28,610 nucleotides of DNA. Origin: JAFLCM01 sp964510955 (GTDB lineage Bacteria; Planctomycetota; Phycisphaerae; Phycisphaerales; UBA1924). Positions within the stretch are counted from its first letter, which is position 1. Each line of letters starts with the position of its first letter. The notes beneath the pieces are model-generated. The model had not been told where the DNA came from, did no database searches, and saw only the letters and a list, made by a program, of their open reading frames with translations. The position numbers were made by a program, and so were the translations under genes. Location of the stretch: assembly GCA_964510955.1 (NCBI GenBank), contig CAZEDW010000052.1:1-28610 (forward strand), given 5' to 3'. This document shows positions 22,083 to 28,610 of this stretch, piece by piece.

Positions 22083-22993
22083 GCACGGGCCCCGTCATCA
22101 CGCGCATCGCTCCGTGGTTCGGCGCCAAGGGCATCATGGCGCCGATCATCGTGCAGGAGTTGGGGCCGCATCGTGGGTACGCCGAGTTGTTCTGCGGATC
22201 CGCGGCCGTGCTGCTCAACAAGCCGCGTTCATCCATGGAGGTCCTGAACGACCTGCACGGCGACCTGATCAACCTGGCCCGCGTTCTCGCTTCGGGCCTC
22301 TGGCGGGATCTCTGCGAACGGTGCGACCGAACGCTCATGGCGCACGAGCTGCACACCGAGGCGCAGGCCATCGTCGCGCACGCCGGCGTCGTCGCGCCCA
22401 GCATCGCTGGTGTGATGCCGGAGCACGTCGATCGCGCGTACTGGTACCTGGTCTACTCGTGGCAGGGGCGGAACGGCATCGCCGGCACCGCCAAGAACCA
22501 CGGCCACCTGGCCCGCCGGTACACCATCGGCGGAGGCCACGGACCGACGCGCTGGCGGGGCGTTGTCCATTCGATGCCGTTCTGGCACGAACGCCTGGCG
22601 AGCGTCACGATCGACAGGCTCGACGCGTTCGAGATGCTCGAGCGCCTGGACGACGACGGCTGCTGGGCGTACTACCTCGACCCGCCGTACCTGGAGAAGG
22701 GCGCGAAGTACACCCACGATTTCACACCCGCGCAGCACGCGGACCTCGCGGCCTTGGTGTCTCGGTTCCGAAAGGCCCGCGTGGTCGTGAGCTACCGGCC
22801 GCACCCGCGCCTTCACGAGCTGTACCCGCTGGACCGTTTCCACCACAGGCTGGTCGAGGTCCCCAAGAACCTGAGCGTGTCGCTGCGGCGCGGCGAATCT
22901 GGTCTGGATCCCGCCGAAGCCGATACCGCGACCGAGGTACTCATCACGAACGGTCCGAGCCTGGCCGCCACGAGCGGGGGGCTGTGGCCATGA
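22079..22993 (+). CDS. Dam-type DNA adenine-N6 methyltransferase
   Basis: A 304-residue enzyme starting at GTG 22079. It has APWFGAKG (11-18) and the SAM-binding ELFCGSAAV (36-44), then NDLHGDLINLARVL, and the catalytic DPPY (201-204) in YYLDPPYLEKG. The order (SAM motif first, catalytic motif late) and the helical insertion between them are those of the D12/Dam class. It would methylate adenine in the element's or host's DNA. No restriction endonuclease gene is next to it, so it is probably an orphan enzyme used for protection, timing or gene control. Target sequence is unknown. Confidence 0.9.
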   Translation: MSTGPVITRIAPWFGAKGIMAPIIVQELGPHRGYAELFCGSAAVLLNKPRSSMEVLNDLHGDLINLARVLASGLWRDLCERCDRTLMAHELHTEAQAIVAHAGVVAPSIAGVMPEHVDRAYWYLVYSWQGRNGIAGTAKNHGHLARRYTIGGGHGPTRWRGVVHSMPFWHERLASVTIDRLDAFEMLERLDDDGCWAYYLDPPYLEKGAKYTHDFTPAQHADLAALVSRFRKARVVVSYRPHPRLHELYPLDRFHHRLVEVPKNLSVSLRRGESGLDPAEADTATEVLITNGPSLAATSGGLWP

Positions 22994-23865
22994 ACATCGT
23001 CAAGGGCTGGGTGCGGATCGCGCCGCGGAACGAGGCCCCGTACAACCTCTGCCCCGTCTGCCAGCACGACCACTGGTGCATGATGCAGGCCGACGAGAGC
23101 GCCGTCATCTGCGGCCGCGTCGCCGAGGGGTTCGACAAGGACCTGGGCGACGCCGGGTACCTCTTCCGGCTCAAGAAGAGCGAGGGCGGCCGCTTCCACT
23201 CGCCCCCCGAGGAGTGGTGGCTCAGGCACAAGCGCGAGAGCGAGGCCCACAAGGCCGTCACCGACTTCGCCGAGCACGCCGCCAGGTGCCGCCGGGCCCT
23301 GAGCAACGACGCCCTGGAGATGCTCGCCCTGGGCCTGGGCGTGATGCCCCTGACCCTGCAGCTCCTGGGCGTGGGCTGGAACGGGCGGGCGTACACCTTC
23401 CCGATGTCGCTCGCCGGCGGCCGCGTGGTGGGCATCAGGCTCCGCGGCTCGGACGGCAAGAAGTGGGCCGAGAAGGGAAGCACGCACGGGCTGTTCATCC
23501 CCGAGGTCCGCAGCGACGGCCCGCTCCTGGTGTGCGAGGGACCGACCGACACCGCGGCCCTCCTGGGCCTGGGCTACGACGCCGTGGGCCGCCCGAGCTG
23601 CCGGGGCTGCGAAGACCAGGTCGTGTCGCTGGCGAGGCCCCTGGGCCAGCCACGCCGCGACGTGGTGATCGTGGCCGACGACGACGGGCCGGGCTTCGCC
23701 GGGGCCGCCAAGCTCGCCGACATGCTCGTGCCCAAGGCCCGGAGCGTGAAGGTGATCACGCCGCAGGGGCGCAAGGACGCCCGGGAATGGGTCCGCGAGG
23801 GCGCCACGCGCGAGCTCGTGGACCGTGTCATCAACAACGCGTGGGAATGGGAGGCCGCGGCATGA
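22990..23865 (+). CDS. Toprim-domain primase-like protein with N-terminal zinc site
   Basis: A 291-residue protein. Cys21, Cys24, Cys30 and Cys41 (CPVCQHDHWC, then ICG) form a zinc-binding site like that of DnaG-type primases. A middle domain contains YTFPMSLAGGRVVGIRLRG, resembling the part before Toprim in phage primases. The Toprim domain carries CEGPTDTAA with Glu183 and the triple Asp of VADDDGPG (230-232). It ends with helices. There is no helicase domain, unlike T7 gp4. It probably makes primers during replication of the element. The ATG overlaps the methyltransferase stop, and its own stop overlaps the next start. Confidence 0.82.
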   Translation: MNIVKGWVRIAPRNEAPYNLCPVCQHDHWCMMQADESAVICGRVAEGFDKDLGDAGYLFRLKKSEGGRFHSPPEEWWLRHKRESEAHKAVTDFAEHAARCRRALSNDALEMLALGLGVMPLTLQLLGVGWNGRAYTFPMSLAGGRVVGIRLRGSDGKKWAEKGSTHGLFIPEVRSDGPLLVCEGPTDTAALLGLGYDAVGRPSCRGCEDQVVSLARPLGQPRRDVVIVADDDGPGFAGAAKLADMLVPKARSVKVITPQGRKDAREWVREGATRELVDRVINNAWEWEAAA

Positions 23866-24245
23866 GCATCAAGGCTTCGGCGAAGTTTCTCGATGGTCCG
23901 GCAGAGGGTCGGATCCTCACTCCCGACAACTGCCCGATCGTGCTGCGTGTCGCGGTGCCGAAGGAGGGCGAAGTCGAAGCGCTGCGCGGCGTCCGTCTCG
24001 ATGCCAGGAGTGACGAGGCCGTGGTGTGCTACCTGATGGACGACAACGCCAGCATCGGCTTCTGGGATGGGCGCGACCGAGCGACCGGCAAGCGGACCGG
24101 CGGGCAGTTCGTCAGCGCGACGTACCGGCTTCTGAACCCACAGCCGCCAGAAGAAGCGATGCGCACGTGGGCGGCGTGGAGTGAGTGGTGCAGAGAGAAC
24201 GAAACCCACGTTATGAAGCTCTGGAAGGACGGCCAGAAAATATGA
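23862..24245 (+). CDS. Unknown protein (127 aa)
   Basis: A 127-residue protein of mixed character. It has an opening strand (KASAKFLDGPAEGRIL), a middle beta-rich part (VEALRGVRLDAR, EAVVCYLMDD, ASIGFWDG) and a final Trp-rich helix (MRTWAAWSEWCRENETHVMK). No family is recognised. 4-bp overlaps join it to the primase-like gene upstream and the LexA-like gene downstream. GC content falls slightly at its 3' end (ggccagaaaatatga). Confidence 0.7.
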   Translation: MSIKASAKFLDGPAEGRILTPDNCPIVLRVAVPKEGEVEALRGVRLDARSDEAVVCYLMDDNASIGFWDGRDRATGKRTGGQFVSATYRLLNPQPPEEAMRTWAAWSEWCRENETHVMKLWKDGQKI

Positions 24246-24613
24246 CACGCCAACCCCTGACGCCCAAGCAGAGAGAGACCTACGACCTGATCGCCGCCTC
24301 GATCAAGGAGAAGGGGTACGCGCCGACGCTCAAGGAGATCGCCGCGGTCATGGGCGTGAGCCACGTCACCGTCTTCGAGCGCGTCTGCGCCCTGGAGCGG
24401 TACGGCTGGCTTCGCCGCGCCAAGCAGGACGACGGACGGGGCAGGAAACGCAACATCGAGCTGGTGCCTGACGAGCCCGAGTACCCGCTCAGCGCCGTGC
24501 GCCACGCCGTGATCCAGGCGTGTCAGCGCATGGGGCACGGCTACACCGAGGCCAGCCGCTACGCCATGGACGTCGAGGCCCAGCTCGCCGTCAATGCAGG
24601 AGCCCGCGCATGA
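24242..24613 (+). CDS. Second LexA-like winged-helix protein (no protease domain)
   Basis: A 123-residue protein. Its first 70 residues match the LexA DNA-binding domain well: LTPKQRETYDLIAASIKEKG, then APTLKEIAAVMGVSHVTVFERV and an ALERYGWL wing region. Residues 80-123 are helical and contain SAVRHAVIQACQRMGHGYTE, similar in placement to the VRHVVASLAPGAYVEQ segment of the protein at 16295. Lacking the peptidase domain, it may act as a constitutive repressor or antagonise the host's LexA sites. Coupled by ATGA overlap on both sides. Confidence 0.8.
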   Translation: MTRQPLTPKQRETYDLIAASIKEKGYAPTLKEIAAVMGVSHVTVFERVCALERYGWLRRAKQDDGRGRKRNIELVPDEPEYPLSAVRHAVIQACQRMGHGYTEASRYAMDVEAQLAVNAGARA

Positions 24614-24852
24614 CCAAGATACCGACCGGGTCGGCGGACAAGAACCGCCGCGACGAGCTGGCCGAGCGGCTGTTCCTCGTCGCGTTCAAGGCCCTCTGCG
24701 AGGCGGCGTACGAGCAAAGGATGCCGCCAGGTGAGATCCCCAGGCACATCGCCGCCGTCTCCTCCGCCGCCGCCGCCGCCGCCAGCGCGTTCATCCTCCG
24801 ACTCAACGACGAGCCGTTTCCAAACCTCCGCGACCAAGGAAAAACATCATGA
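24610..24852 (+). CDS. Small unknown protein (80 aa)
   Basis: An 80-residue, mostly helical protein: RRDELAERLFLVAFKALCEAAYE and a second helix with a run of alanines (SSAAAAAASAFILRL). No family is recognised. Coupled upstream and downstream by 4-bp overlaps. A GCC/GCG-rich stretch codes the Ala run, which might be slippage-prone. Confidence 0.6.
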   Translation: MTKIPTGSADKNRRDELAERLFLVAFKALCEAAYEQRMPPGEIPRHIAAVSSAAAAAASAFILRLNDEPFPNLRDQGKTS

Positions 24853-26441
24853 CCAAGGCCACCCTCGAACCCTCCACCATCAAGACCATCGACGTCCCGC
24901 TCGCGCACATCGTGTTCGGCCCCAACGTGCGCAAGGACATCTCCAAGGGCCTCGACGAGTTCGCCGCCGGCATGGACGCCGCGGGCCAGCTCCAGCCGGT
25001 GAAGCTGCTGCGCATCGACGGCTGCTCCGACTCGCCCATGCCCAAGTGGATGGGCAAGCTGCCCGACACCGCCGCCTTGTACGTGCCGGCCTTCGGGCAC
25101 CGCCGCATCGAGGCGGCCCGCAAGCTGGGCTGGGACTGCATCAATGCGGAGATCGTGGACCGCTGGAGCGAGGCCGACCGCCGGCAGTGGCAGGCGGCCG
25201 AGAACCTGCAGCGCGAGGACCTGACCGCCGTGGAGGAATCCCTCGCGGTGGCGCAGATGATCGACGCCTGCGGCAAGGAGGACCCCATCGACCAGGTGCG
25301 GGTGGTGGCCGAGCGCCTGGGCCGCTCGGAGCCCTGGGTCCGCGACCGCGTGTACGTCGCCCGCCTGGGCGGCGAGGCCCGCGACCTGCTGGCCGACGGC
25401 CTGCTCAGCCTGGGCCAGGCGCGGGAGATCGCCAAGCTGGCCGACCCCGGCCTGCGCGACGAGGTCGCCCAGTACGCGGCCCGCGACGAGTTCGGCCAGT
25501 TCGGGTGGTCGATCGACAAGGTGAGGAGCTGGGTGGCCAGCCACATGCACGCGCTCAAGGTGGTGCCCTGGAAGATGGACGCCAAGGTGGGCGAGCTGCC
25601 GGCGTGCGCGACGTGCCCGAGCAACAGCGTGAACGACCCGGGCCTGTTCGAGCACGACGAGGAGCAGCCCGCCGAGTGCGGCGTGTGCCTCAACCCCGCG
25701 TGCTTCGCCATGAAGCAGAAGCAGGTGGACAAGGAGGTGGAGAAGCTCGAGACCAAGGCCAAGGCCGGCAAGGAGGTGGCGGCGCCCGAGTTCGTCAAGG
25801 AGACGACGTTCAAGCGGCGGATCGACAAGGCCACGGGGAAGGGCCCGGCGGCGAAGACCGGCAAGCTGCCGGGCACGGCCAAGGGCGAGGCGCCCTGGGA
25901 GATCGAGAGCCGCGGCCGCAACAAGCACATGGACGCCTGCGATGAGTGGCTGAAGGGGAGCTTCAAGGCCCTGCGTGAGCTCGACAACCCGCTGGCGCTG
26001 ATCGCGTGCCTGGCGTTCAACGGGCAGTACCAGGGCTCGTACAACATCGACGACAGGGTGCTGAGCACCAAGGAGGGCAAGGCGTTCATGGACCTGGCCC
26101 GCGCGGCCAAGGCCGACCCCGACGGCGGCGGCGATTTCCTCGCCAAGCTCCGGGCCCTGGCGGCGCACGTCAAGCTCGATGACCTGGACACCCTGAACGA
26201 GTGCAGCGGCGTGACGCAGCAGCTCCTGGGGTGCATGGGCGTGACCACGCCGCCCCTGCCCCACGACCAGGACTGGTACATCGAGCAGGAGAAGAACAAG
26301 GCCGCCGAGAAGGCCAGGCCCGCCGAGGCGAAGCCGCCGGCGAAGGGTGACGCCAAGAAGCCGGCGGGGGCGCGGCACAAGAAGAAGGCCGGGGGCGGGA
26401 AGAAGGCGGGATCCGGGGGCGGGAAGAAGGTGCGCCGGTGA
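24849..26441 (+). CDS. ParB-family DNA-binding protein with zinc cluster and H1-like tail
   Basis: A 530-residue protein with the ParB layout: GPNVRKD region, the CTP-binding AFGHRRIEAA (about 81-90), ENLQREDLTAVEE (118-130, the ENxQRxDL box), and a helix-turn-helix (VVAERLGRSEPWVRDRVYVARLG, in parts at 152-174) followed by LLSLGQAREI. A Cys group (C253, C256, C277, C280, C285) comes next, as in the KorB/ParB-like proteins of phages with zinc sites. The final 50 residues are Lys/Gly/Ala-rich with repeated KK-A-GGG, like a histone H1 tail, suggesting non-specific DNA binding. It may load on element DNA for replication control or partition. No ParA is visible. Confidence 0.88.
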   Translation: MTKATLEPSTIKTIDVPLAHIVFGPNVRKDISKGLDEFAAGMDAAGQLQPVKLLRIDGCSDSPMPKWMGKLPDTAALYVPAFGHRRIEAARKLGWDCINAEIVDRWSEADRRQWQAAENLQREDLTAVEESLAVAQMIDACGKEDPIDQVRVVAERLGRSEPWVRDRVYVARLGGEARDLLADGLLSLGQAREIAKLADPGLRDEVAQYAARDEFGQFGWSIDKVRSWVASHMHALKVVPWKMDAKVGELPACATCPSNSVNDPGLFEHDEEQPAECGVCLNPACFAMKQKQVDKEVEKLETKAKAGKEVAAPEFVKETTFKRRIDKATGKGPAAKTGKLPGTAKGEAPWEIESRGRNKHMDACDEWLKGSFKALRELDNPLALIACLAFNGQYQGSYNIDDRVLSTKEGKAFMDLARAAKADPDGGGDFLAKLRALAAHVKLDDLDTLNECSGVTQQLLGCMGVTTPPLPHDQDWYIEQEKNKAAEKARPAEAKPPAKGDAKKPAGARHKKKAGGGKKAGSGGGKKVRR

Positions 26442-27070
26442 TCGACCTGCGATTCACGCCCATCGACAAGTGGCCCCAAGAGCCGACGGCCAAGCGGCTG
26501 CGGGGCGATTTCAACACCAAGGGCACGGGCATGTACGACGGGCTGGAGTACGAGCTAAACCAGCTCCGGGCCCGGGATGTCACCGTGCAGGGCTACTTCA
26601 CCCGCCAGCAGATCCGCAACGACGGCTGGCCGGTCTCGTCTGCCGCGCCGTCGGCCCCCGGCATCATCCTCTCGTTCGAGAGCATGCACGGCCCGATGCG
26701 ATGGGTCTGCGACACGTACCGGGACTGGCAGTCCAACCTCCGCGCGATCGCGCTCACGCTCAAGAATCTGCGCCTGATCGACCGCTACGGGTGCAGCAAG
26801 CGAGGGGAGCAGTACCGCGGCTGGACCGCGCTGCCCCCGGCGGGGGCACCCGCCACCACGATGACCGTCGAGGCCGCGTGCGCCTGGATGAACATCCGCG
26901 CCGGCAGCGCGATCAACCCCGAATCGACGGTCGAGGCGTACATCCACGCCAAGCGCGCGGCGGCGAAGAAGTGCCACCCCGACGCCGGCGGGACGCACGC
27001 GGAGTTCTCCGATTTCGGCGACGCGGCCAGGGTGCTCGATCTGCACTTCAAGGGGAGGGCCGCGGCGTGA
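26438..27070 (+). CDS. HPD-containing (J-domain-like) protein
   Basis: A 210-residue protein starting at GTG 26438. The N-terminal half is of unknown fold (DGLEYELNQLRARDVTVQGYF and PGIILSFESMHG). The C-terminal part resembles a shortened J-domain: helix AYIHAKRAAAKKCHPDAGG with His180-Pro181-Asp182, then helix EFSDFGDAARVLDLHF. The HPD signature triggers Hsp70 ATPase activity in true J-proteins, so this protein may recruit host DnaK to a phage protein. The match rests on one motif and helix spacing. Joined to ParB and the next gene by 4-bp overlaps. Confidence 0.65.
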   Translation: MIDLRFTPIDKWPQEPTAKRLRGDFNTKGTGMYDGLEYELNQLRARDVTVQGYFTRQQIRNDGWPVSSAAPSAPGIILSFESMHGPMRWVCDTYRDWQSNLRAIALTLKNLRLIDRYGCSKRGEQYRGWTALPPAGAPATTMTVEAACAWMNIRAGSAINPESTVEAYIHAKRAAAKKCHPDAGGTHAEFSDFGDAARVLDLHFKGRAAA

Positions 27071-27579
27071 ACGACACCACCAGTCTCATCCAGACCATCG
27101 ACGCGCTGAAAGCCGAGGTCGCCCGCCGCGAGCTCGGGGTGCGCGCGATCAAGGAGGTGGTCAACGTCCTGTGCGACGAAGCCAAGCTCGACGTCGCGTA
27201 CCCCGACGTCGGCAACCCGCTGGCGAGACCGCAGCCGGCGCCCTCGCTGGAGGAGGCCGCCAAGAGATTCGCACCCGCCCGCGCCGTGAAGACCGCGCCG
27301 CCGCCGGAGCGCAAGCCGGCCGAAGAGGACCAGGACGCCGAGGACGGGCTCAAGCGCCGCGGCGGGCGCCGGCCCGAGACCCGCGACGCGATCGAGGCCT
27401 TCCTCCGTGAGCACGGCGCCAGCACCGTGCCGCAGATCGCCGAGGGCACCGGCCTGGAGCAGATGCAGGTCCGCAAGTGCGTGTCCAACTACAAGGGCAC
27501 GCATTTCACGTGCCCCGAGGGCCGCCACGGACCCACCCCCGTGTACTGGCGGCTGATGGAGGGGAGGTCTCCCGAATGA
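27067..27579 (+). CDS. Winged-helix protein with coiled-coil start, unknown
   Basis: A 170-residue protein starting at GTG 27067. It begins with a short coiled-coil-like helix (LIQTIDALKAEVARRELGVRAI). A Pro/Ala/Glu/Arg-rich linker follows (about 55-100), then a C-terminal winged helix-turn-helix (about 104-165: DAIEAFLREHGASTVPQIAE, GLEQMQVRKCVSNY, then the wing PVYWRLME). It is most likely a DNA-binding regulator. Coupled to both neighbours by 4-bp overlaps. Confidence 0.7.
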   Translation: MNDTTSLIQTIDALKAEVARRELGVRAIKEVVNVLCDEAKLDVAYPDVGNPLARPQPAPSLEEAAKRFAPARAVKTAPPPERKPAEEDQDAEDGLKRRGGRRPETRDAIEAFLREHGASTVPQIAEGTGLEQMQVRKCVSNYKGTHFTCPEGRHGPTPVYWRLMEGRSPE

Positions 27580-27842
27580 ACGTCACCGCCACGGACCTGG
27601 TCCGCTCGCTCGTGTCCACCGTCTGCCCCGCCTGCGGGGACCAGAAGCGGATCCGCAACAGCATCTGCCGGGCCTGCTGGGACCAGCTCCCGCGCAAGGC
27701 GCAGGCCCGCCTGTACGACCAGCTCGGCGAGGGCTACGAGGAGGCGATCGAGAACGCGTTCAAGCTCCTCGAGCGCCAGCGGTTCCAGCTGCCCGAGCCC
27801 GAGCCACCGGCCGCACCACTGTTCACCACCACCAAGGAGTAA
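27576..27842 (+). CDS. Small zinc-ribbon protein
   Basis: An 88-residue protein with CPACGDQKRIRNSICRAC (17-34), a two-CxxC ribbon that probably binds zinc, followed by a helix (QARLYDQLGEGYEEAIENAF) and a Pro-rich C-terminus. No family is recognised. The ATG overlaps the previous stop by 4 bp; three bases separate it from the GroES-like gene. It may be a small nucleic-acid-binding or adaptor protein. Confidence 0.7.
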   Translation: MNVTATDLVRSLVSTVCPACGDQKRIRNSICRACWDQLPRKAQARLYDQLGEGYEEAIENAFKLLERQRFQLPEPEPPAAPLFTTTKE

Positions 27843-27845
27843 CCC

Positions 27846-28256
27846 GTGAACATCGAACCCTTCGGCGATATGTACCTCGTCGAGACCGTCAGGCTCAAGA
27901 GCCAGACCATGACCGCCCAGGGCATCCACCTGCCCACCGAGACCGCCTTCAAGTCCGACGGCCGGTTCGGCCGCGTGCTCAAGGCCGGGCCCGGCGCGCC
28001 GGCCACCAGGGACGGCGAGACCCCCGAGGCCATGCGGGCCCAGGTCGGCGACGTGATCGTCTTCGAGCGTTTCTTCCCCTTCGACGCCGGCGGCAACCCC
28101 AAGCTCGGCCTGGTGAAGAACACCCACGTCTACGCCCGCATCGAGGGCGCCGAGATCGACACGTCCGAGCCGTCGCGCCAGCTCCCCACCGTCGCCCGCG
28201 TCGCCGACCAGCCGGGCATCGTCGCCAGCCTCATCGCCAACGCGGGGCGTTCATGA
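27846..28256 (+). CDS. GroES-like co-chaperonin
   Basis: A 136-residue protein starting at GTG 27846. It shows the GroES fold pattern: PFGDMYLVETV, then the mobile-loop-like QTMTAQGIHLPTET (GroES has a loop with GGIVL), GRVLKAGPG, VGDVIVFERF and a VYARIEG end strand. The C-terminal 30 residues are an extension not found in GroES. Phages such as T4 and RB49 carry their own GroES-like proteins to fold capsid proteins with host GroEL. There is no groEL next to it. Placement in the replication operon, not the structural genes, is unusual. Confidence 0.75.
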   Translation: MNIEPFGDMYLVETVRLKSQTMTAQGIHLPTETAFKSDGRFGRVLKAGPGAPATRDGETPEAMRAQVGDVIVFERFFPFDAGGNPKLGLVKNTHVYARIEGAEIDTSEPSRQLPTVARVADQPGIVASLIANAGRS

Positions 28257-28610
28257 CGGGCGCCCACCTCGTCTCCGCCGGCCAGCGGTTCTTCGCCGTG
28301 GTGACCACCCAGGGCCGGCTCGTCCCCGCGCCCTGGCACCACGCGGCGTTCCAGATCTTCACCGACCGCGCCATGGCCGAGGCCCGCGCCCTGACCACCA
28401 GCCAGCTGGTCGTCGAGATCGGCGTGTTCAGCGCCGCCGAGGCGGGTGTCCTCCTCACCGCCCTGCGGGCCTACTCATCCACGCTCGCCCCGCCTGAAGC
28501 GCCACCGCCGCCAGCACCAGCGAAGCCCGCGCCCGCACCACACGACACTAAACCAGACAAGCCCGGCAAGAAGAAGCACAAGGGCAAAGTCGTTCCCCCG
28601 GCCACGCCCG
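28253..28610 (+). CDS. Unknown protein, C-terminus beyond window
   Basis: An ATG at 28253 overlaps the GroES-like stop by 4 bp and the frame stays open to the right edge (119 residues seen). The first 75 residues look folded (AGQRFFAVVTTQGRLVPAPW, then FQIFTDRAMAEARALTTSQ and VVEIGVFSAAEAGVLLTAL). The rest is Pro/Ala-rich and then Lys-rich (KPGKKKHKGK), probably a disordered basic tail. No family is recognised. Confidence 0.65.
   Translation, partial: MTGAHLVSAGQRFFAVVTTQGRLVPAPWHHAAFQIFTDRAMAEARALTTSQLVVEIGVFSAAEAGVLLTALRAYSSTLAPPEAPPPPAPAKPAPAPHDTKPDKPGKKKHKGKVVPPATP

Noticed and set aside
24591..26378. Minus-strand open frames of 500 codons or more opposite the ParB-family gene
   Set aside because: They are antisense to a recognised ParB protein and show no domain; stop codons are rare in this composition.

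Overview
The window is GC-rich bacterial DNA with two clearly different halves. Positions 1 to about 13.9 kb are ordinary chromosomal genes. Positions from about 13.95 kb to the right edge (28610) are one dense, single-strand run of phage-type genes. Host gene content and style suggest a Planctomycetota-type bacterium, possibly Phycisphaerae: very high GC, weak or absent Shine-Dalgarno sites in many host genes, a MotA/ExbB plus double ExbD cluster tied to a large secreted helical-repeat-like protein, and FolE2. That placement is inference; no rRNA or marker tree is available here.

Host half. On the minus strand, gcvH (lipoyl H protein of glycine cleavage) is followed by a LolD/MacB-type ABC ATPase and an FtsX-type permease that runs off the left edge. 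A 473-bp gap (2230-2702) holds a very good Rho-independent terminator on the plus strand with no gene in front of it, plus a nested hairpin and a promoter-like pair, so it may encode a small RNA. Plus-strand genes follow: a TIM-barrel isomerase-like protein, cytidylate kinase and a PlsC-type acyltransferase. A minus-strand tRNA-Leu(UAG) and a 54-aa membrane protein come next. Then a cluster of five genes (5562-11183) looks like a proton-motive-force-driven envelope machine: a membrane-anchored vWA-like protein, an ExbB/TolQ-like channel, two ExbD/TolR-like proteins and an 831-aa secreted protein. folE2, a zinc-ribbon membrane protein, rsgA and a convergent DUF2721-type gene complete the host part.

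Boundary. At 13914-13938 the minus strand carries only the T-arm and acceptor 3' strand of a serine-type tRNA; no 5' half can be folded next to it. That is what one expects at the distal end of an element integrated in the 3' end of a tRNA-Ser gene. The integrase and the reconstituted tRNA would lie beyond the right edge.

Element half. It opens with a small membrane protein, a YqaJ-type exonuclease and an ERF-type annealing protein (a two-component recombination pair), then a LexA-like winged-helix protein and an unknown Cys-containing protein. An unusual cassette follows: an initiator-type tRNA-Met, a protein made of 8-residue Gly/Thr/Ala repeats (interrupted by a 100-N assembly gap), and a tRNA-like sequence without a D-arm. 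From 18322 to the edge runs a coupled operon in which thirteen gene junctions are 4-bp ATGA/GTGA overlaps. It includes two ParB-like proteins, an SF2 helicase, a Dam-type adenine methyltransferase, a Toprim primase-like protein, a second LexA-like protein, an HPD-containing (J-domain-like) protein, a zinc-ribbon protein and a GroES-like co-chaperonin. This is the replication, recombination and takeover module of a temperate phage or phage-derived island. No capsid, terminase, lysis or integrase gene is visible inside the window.
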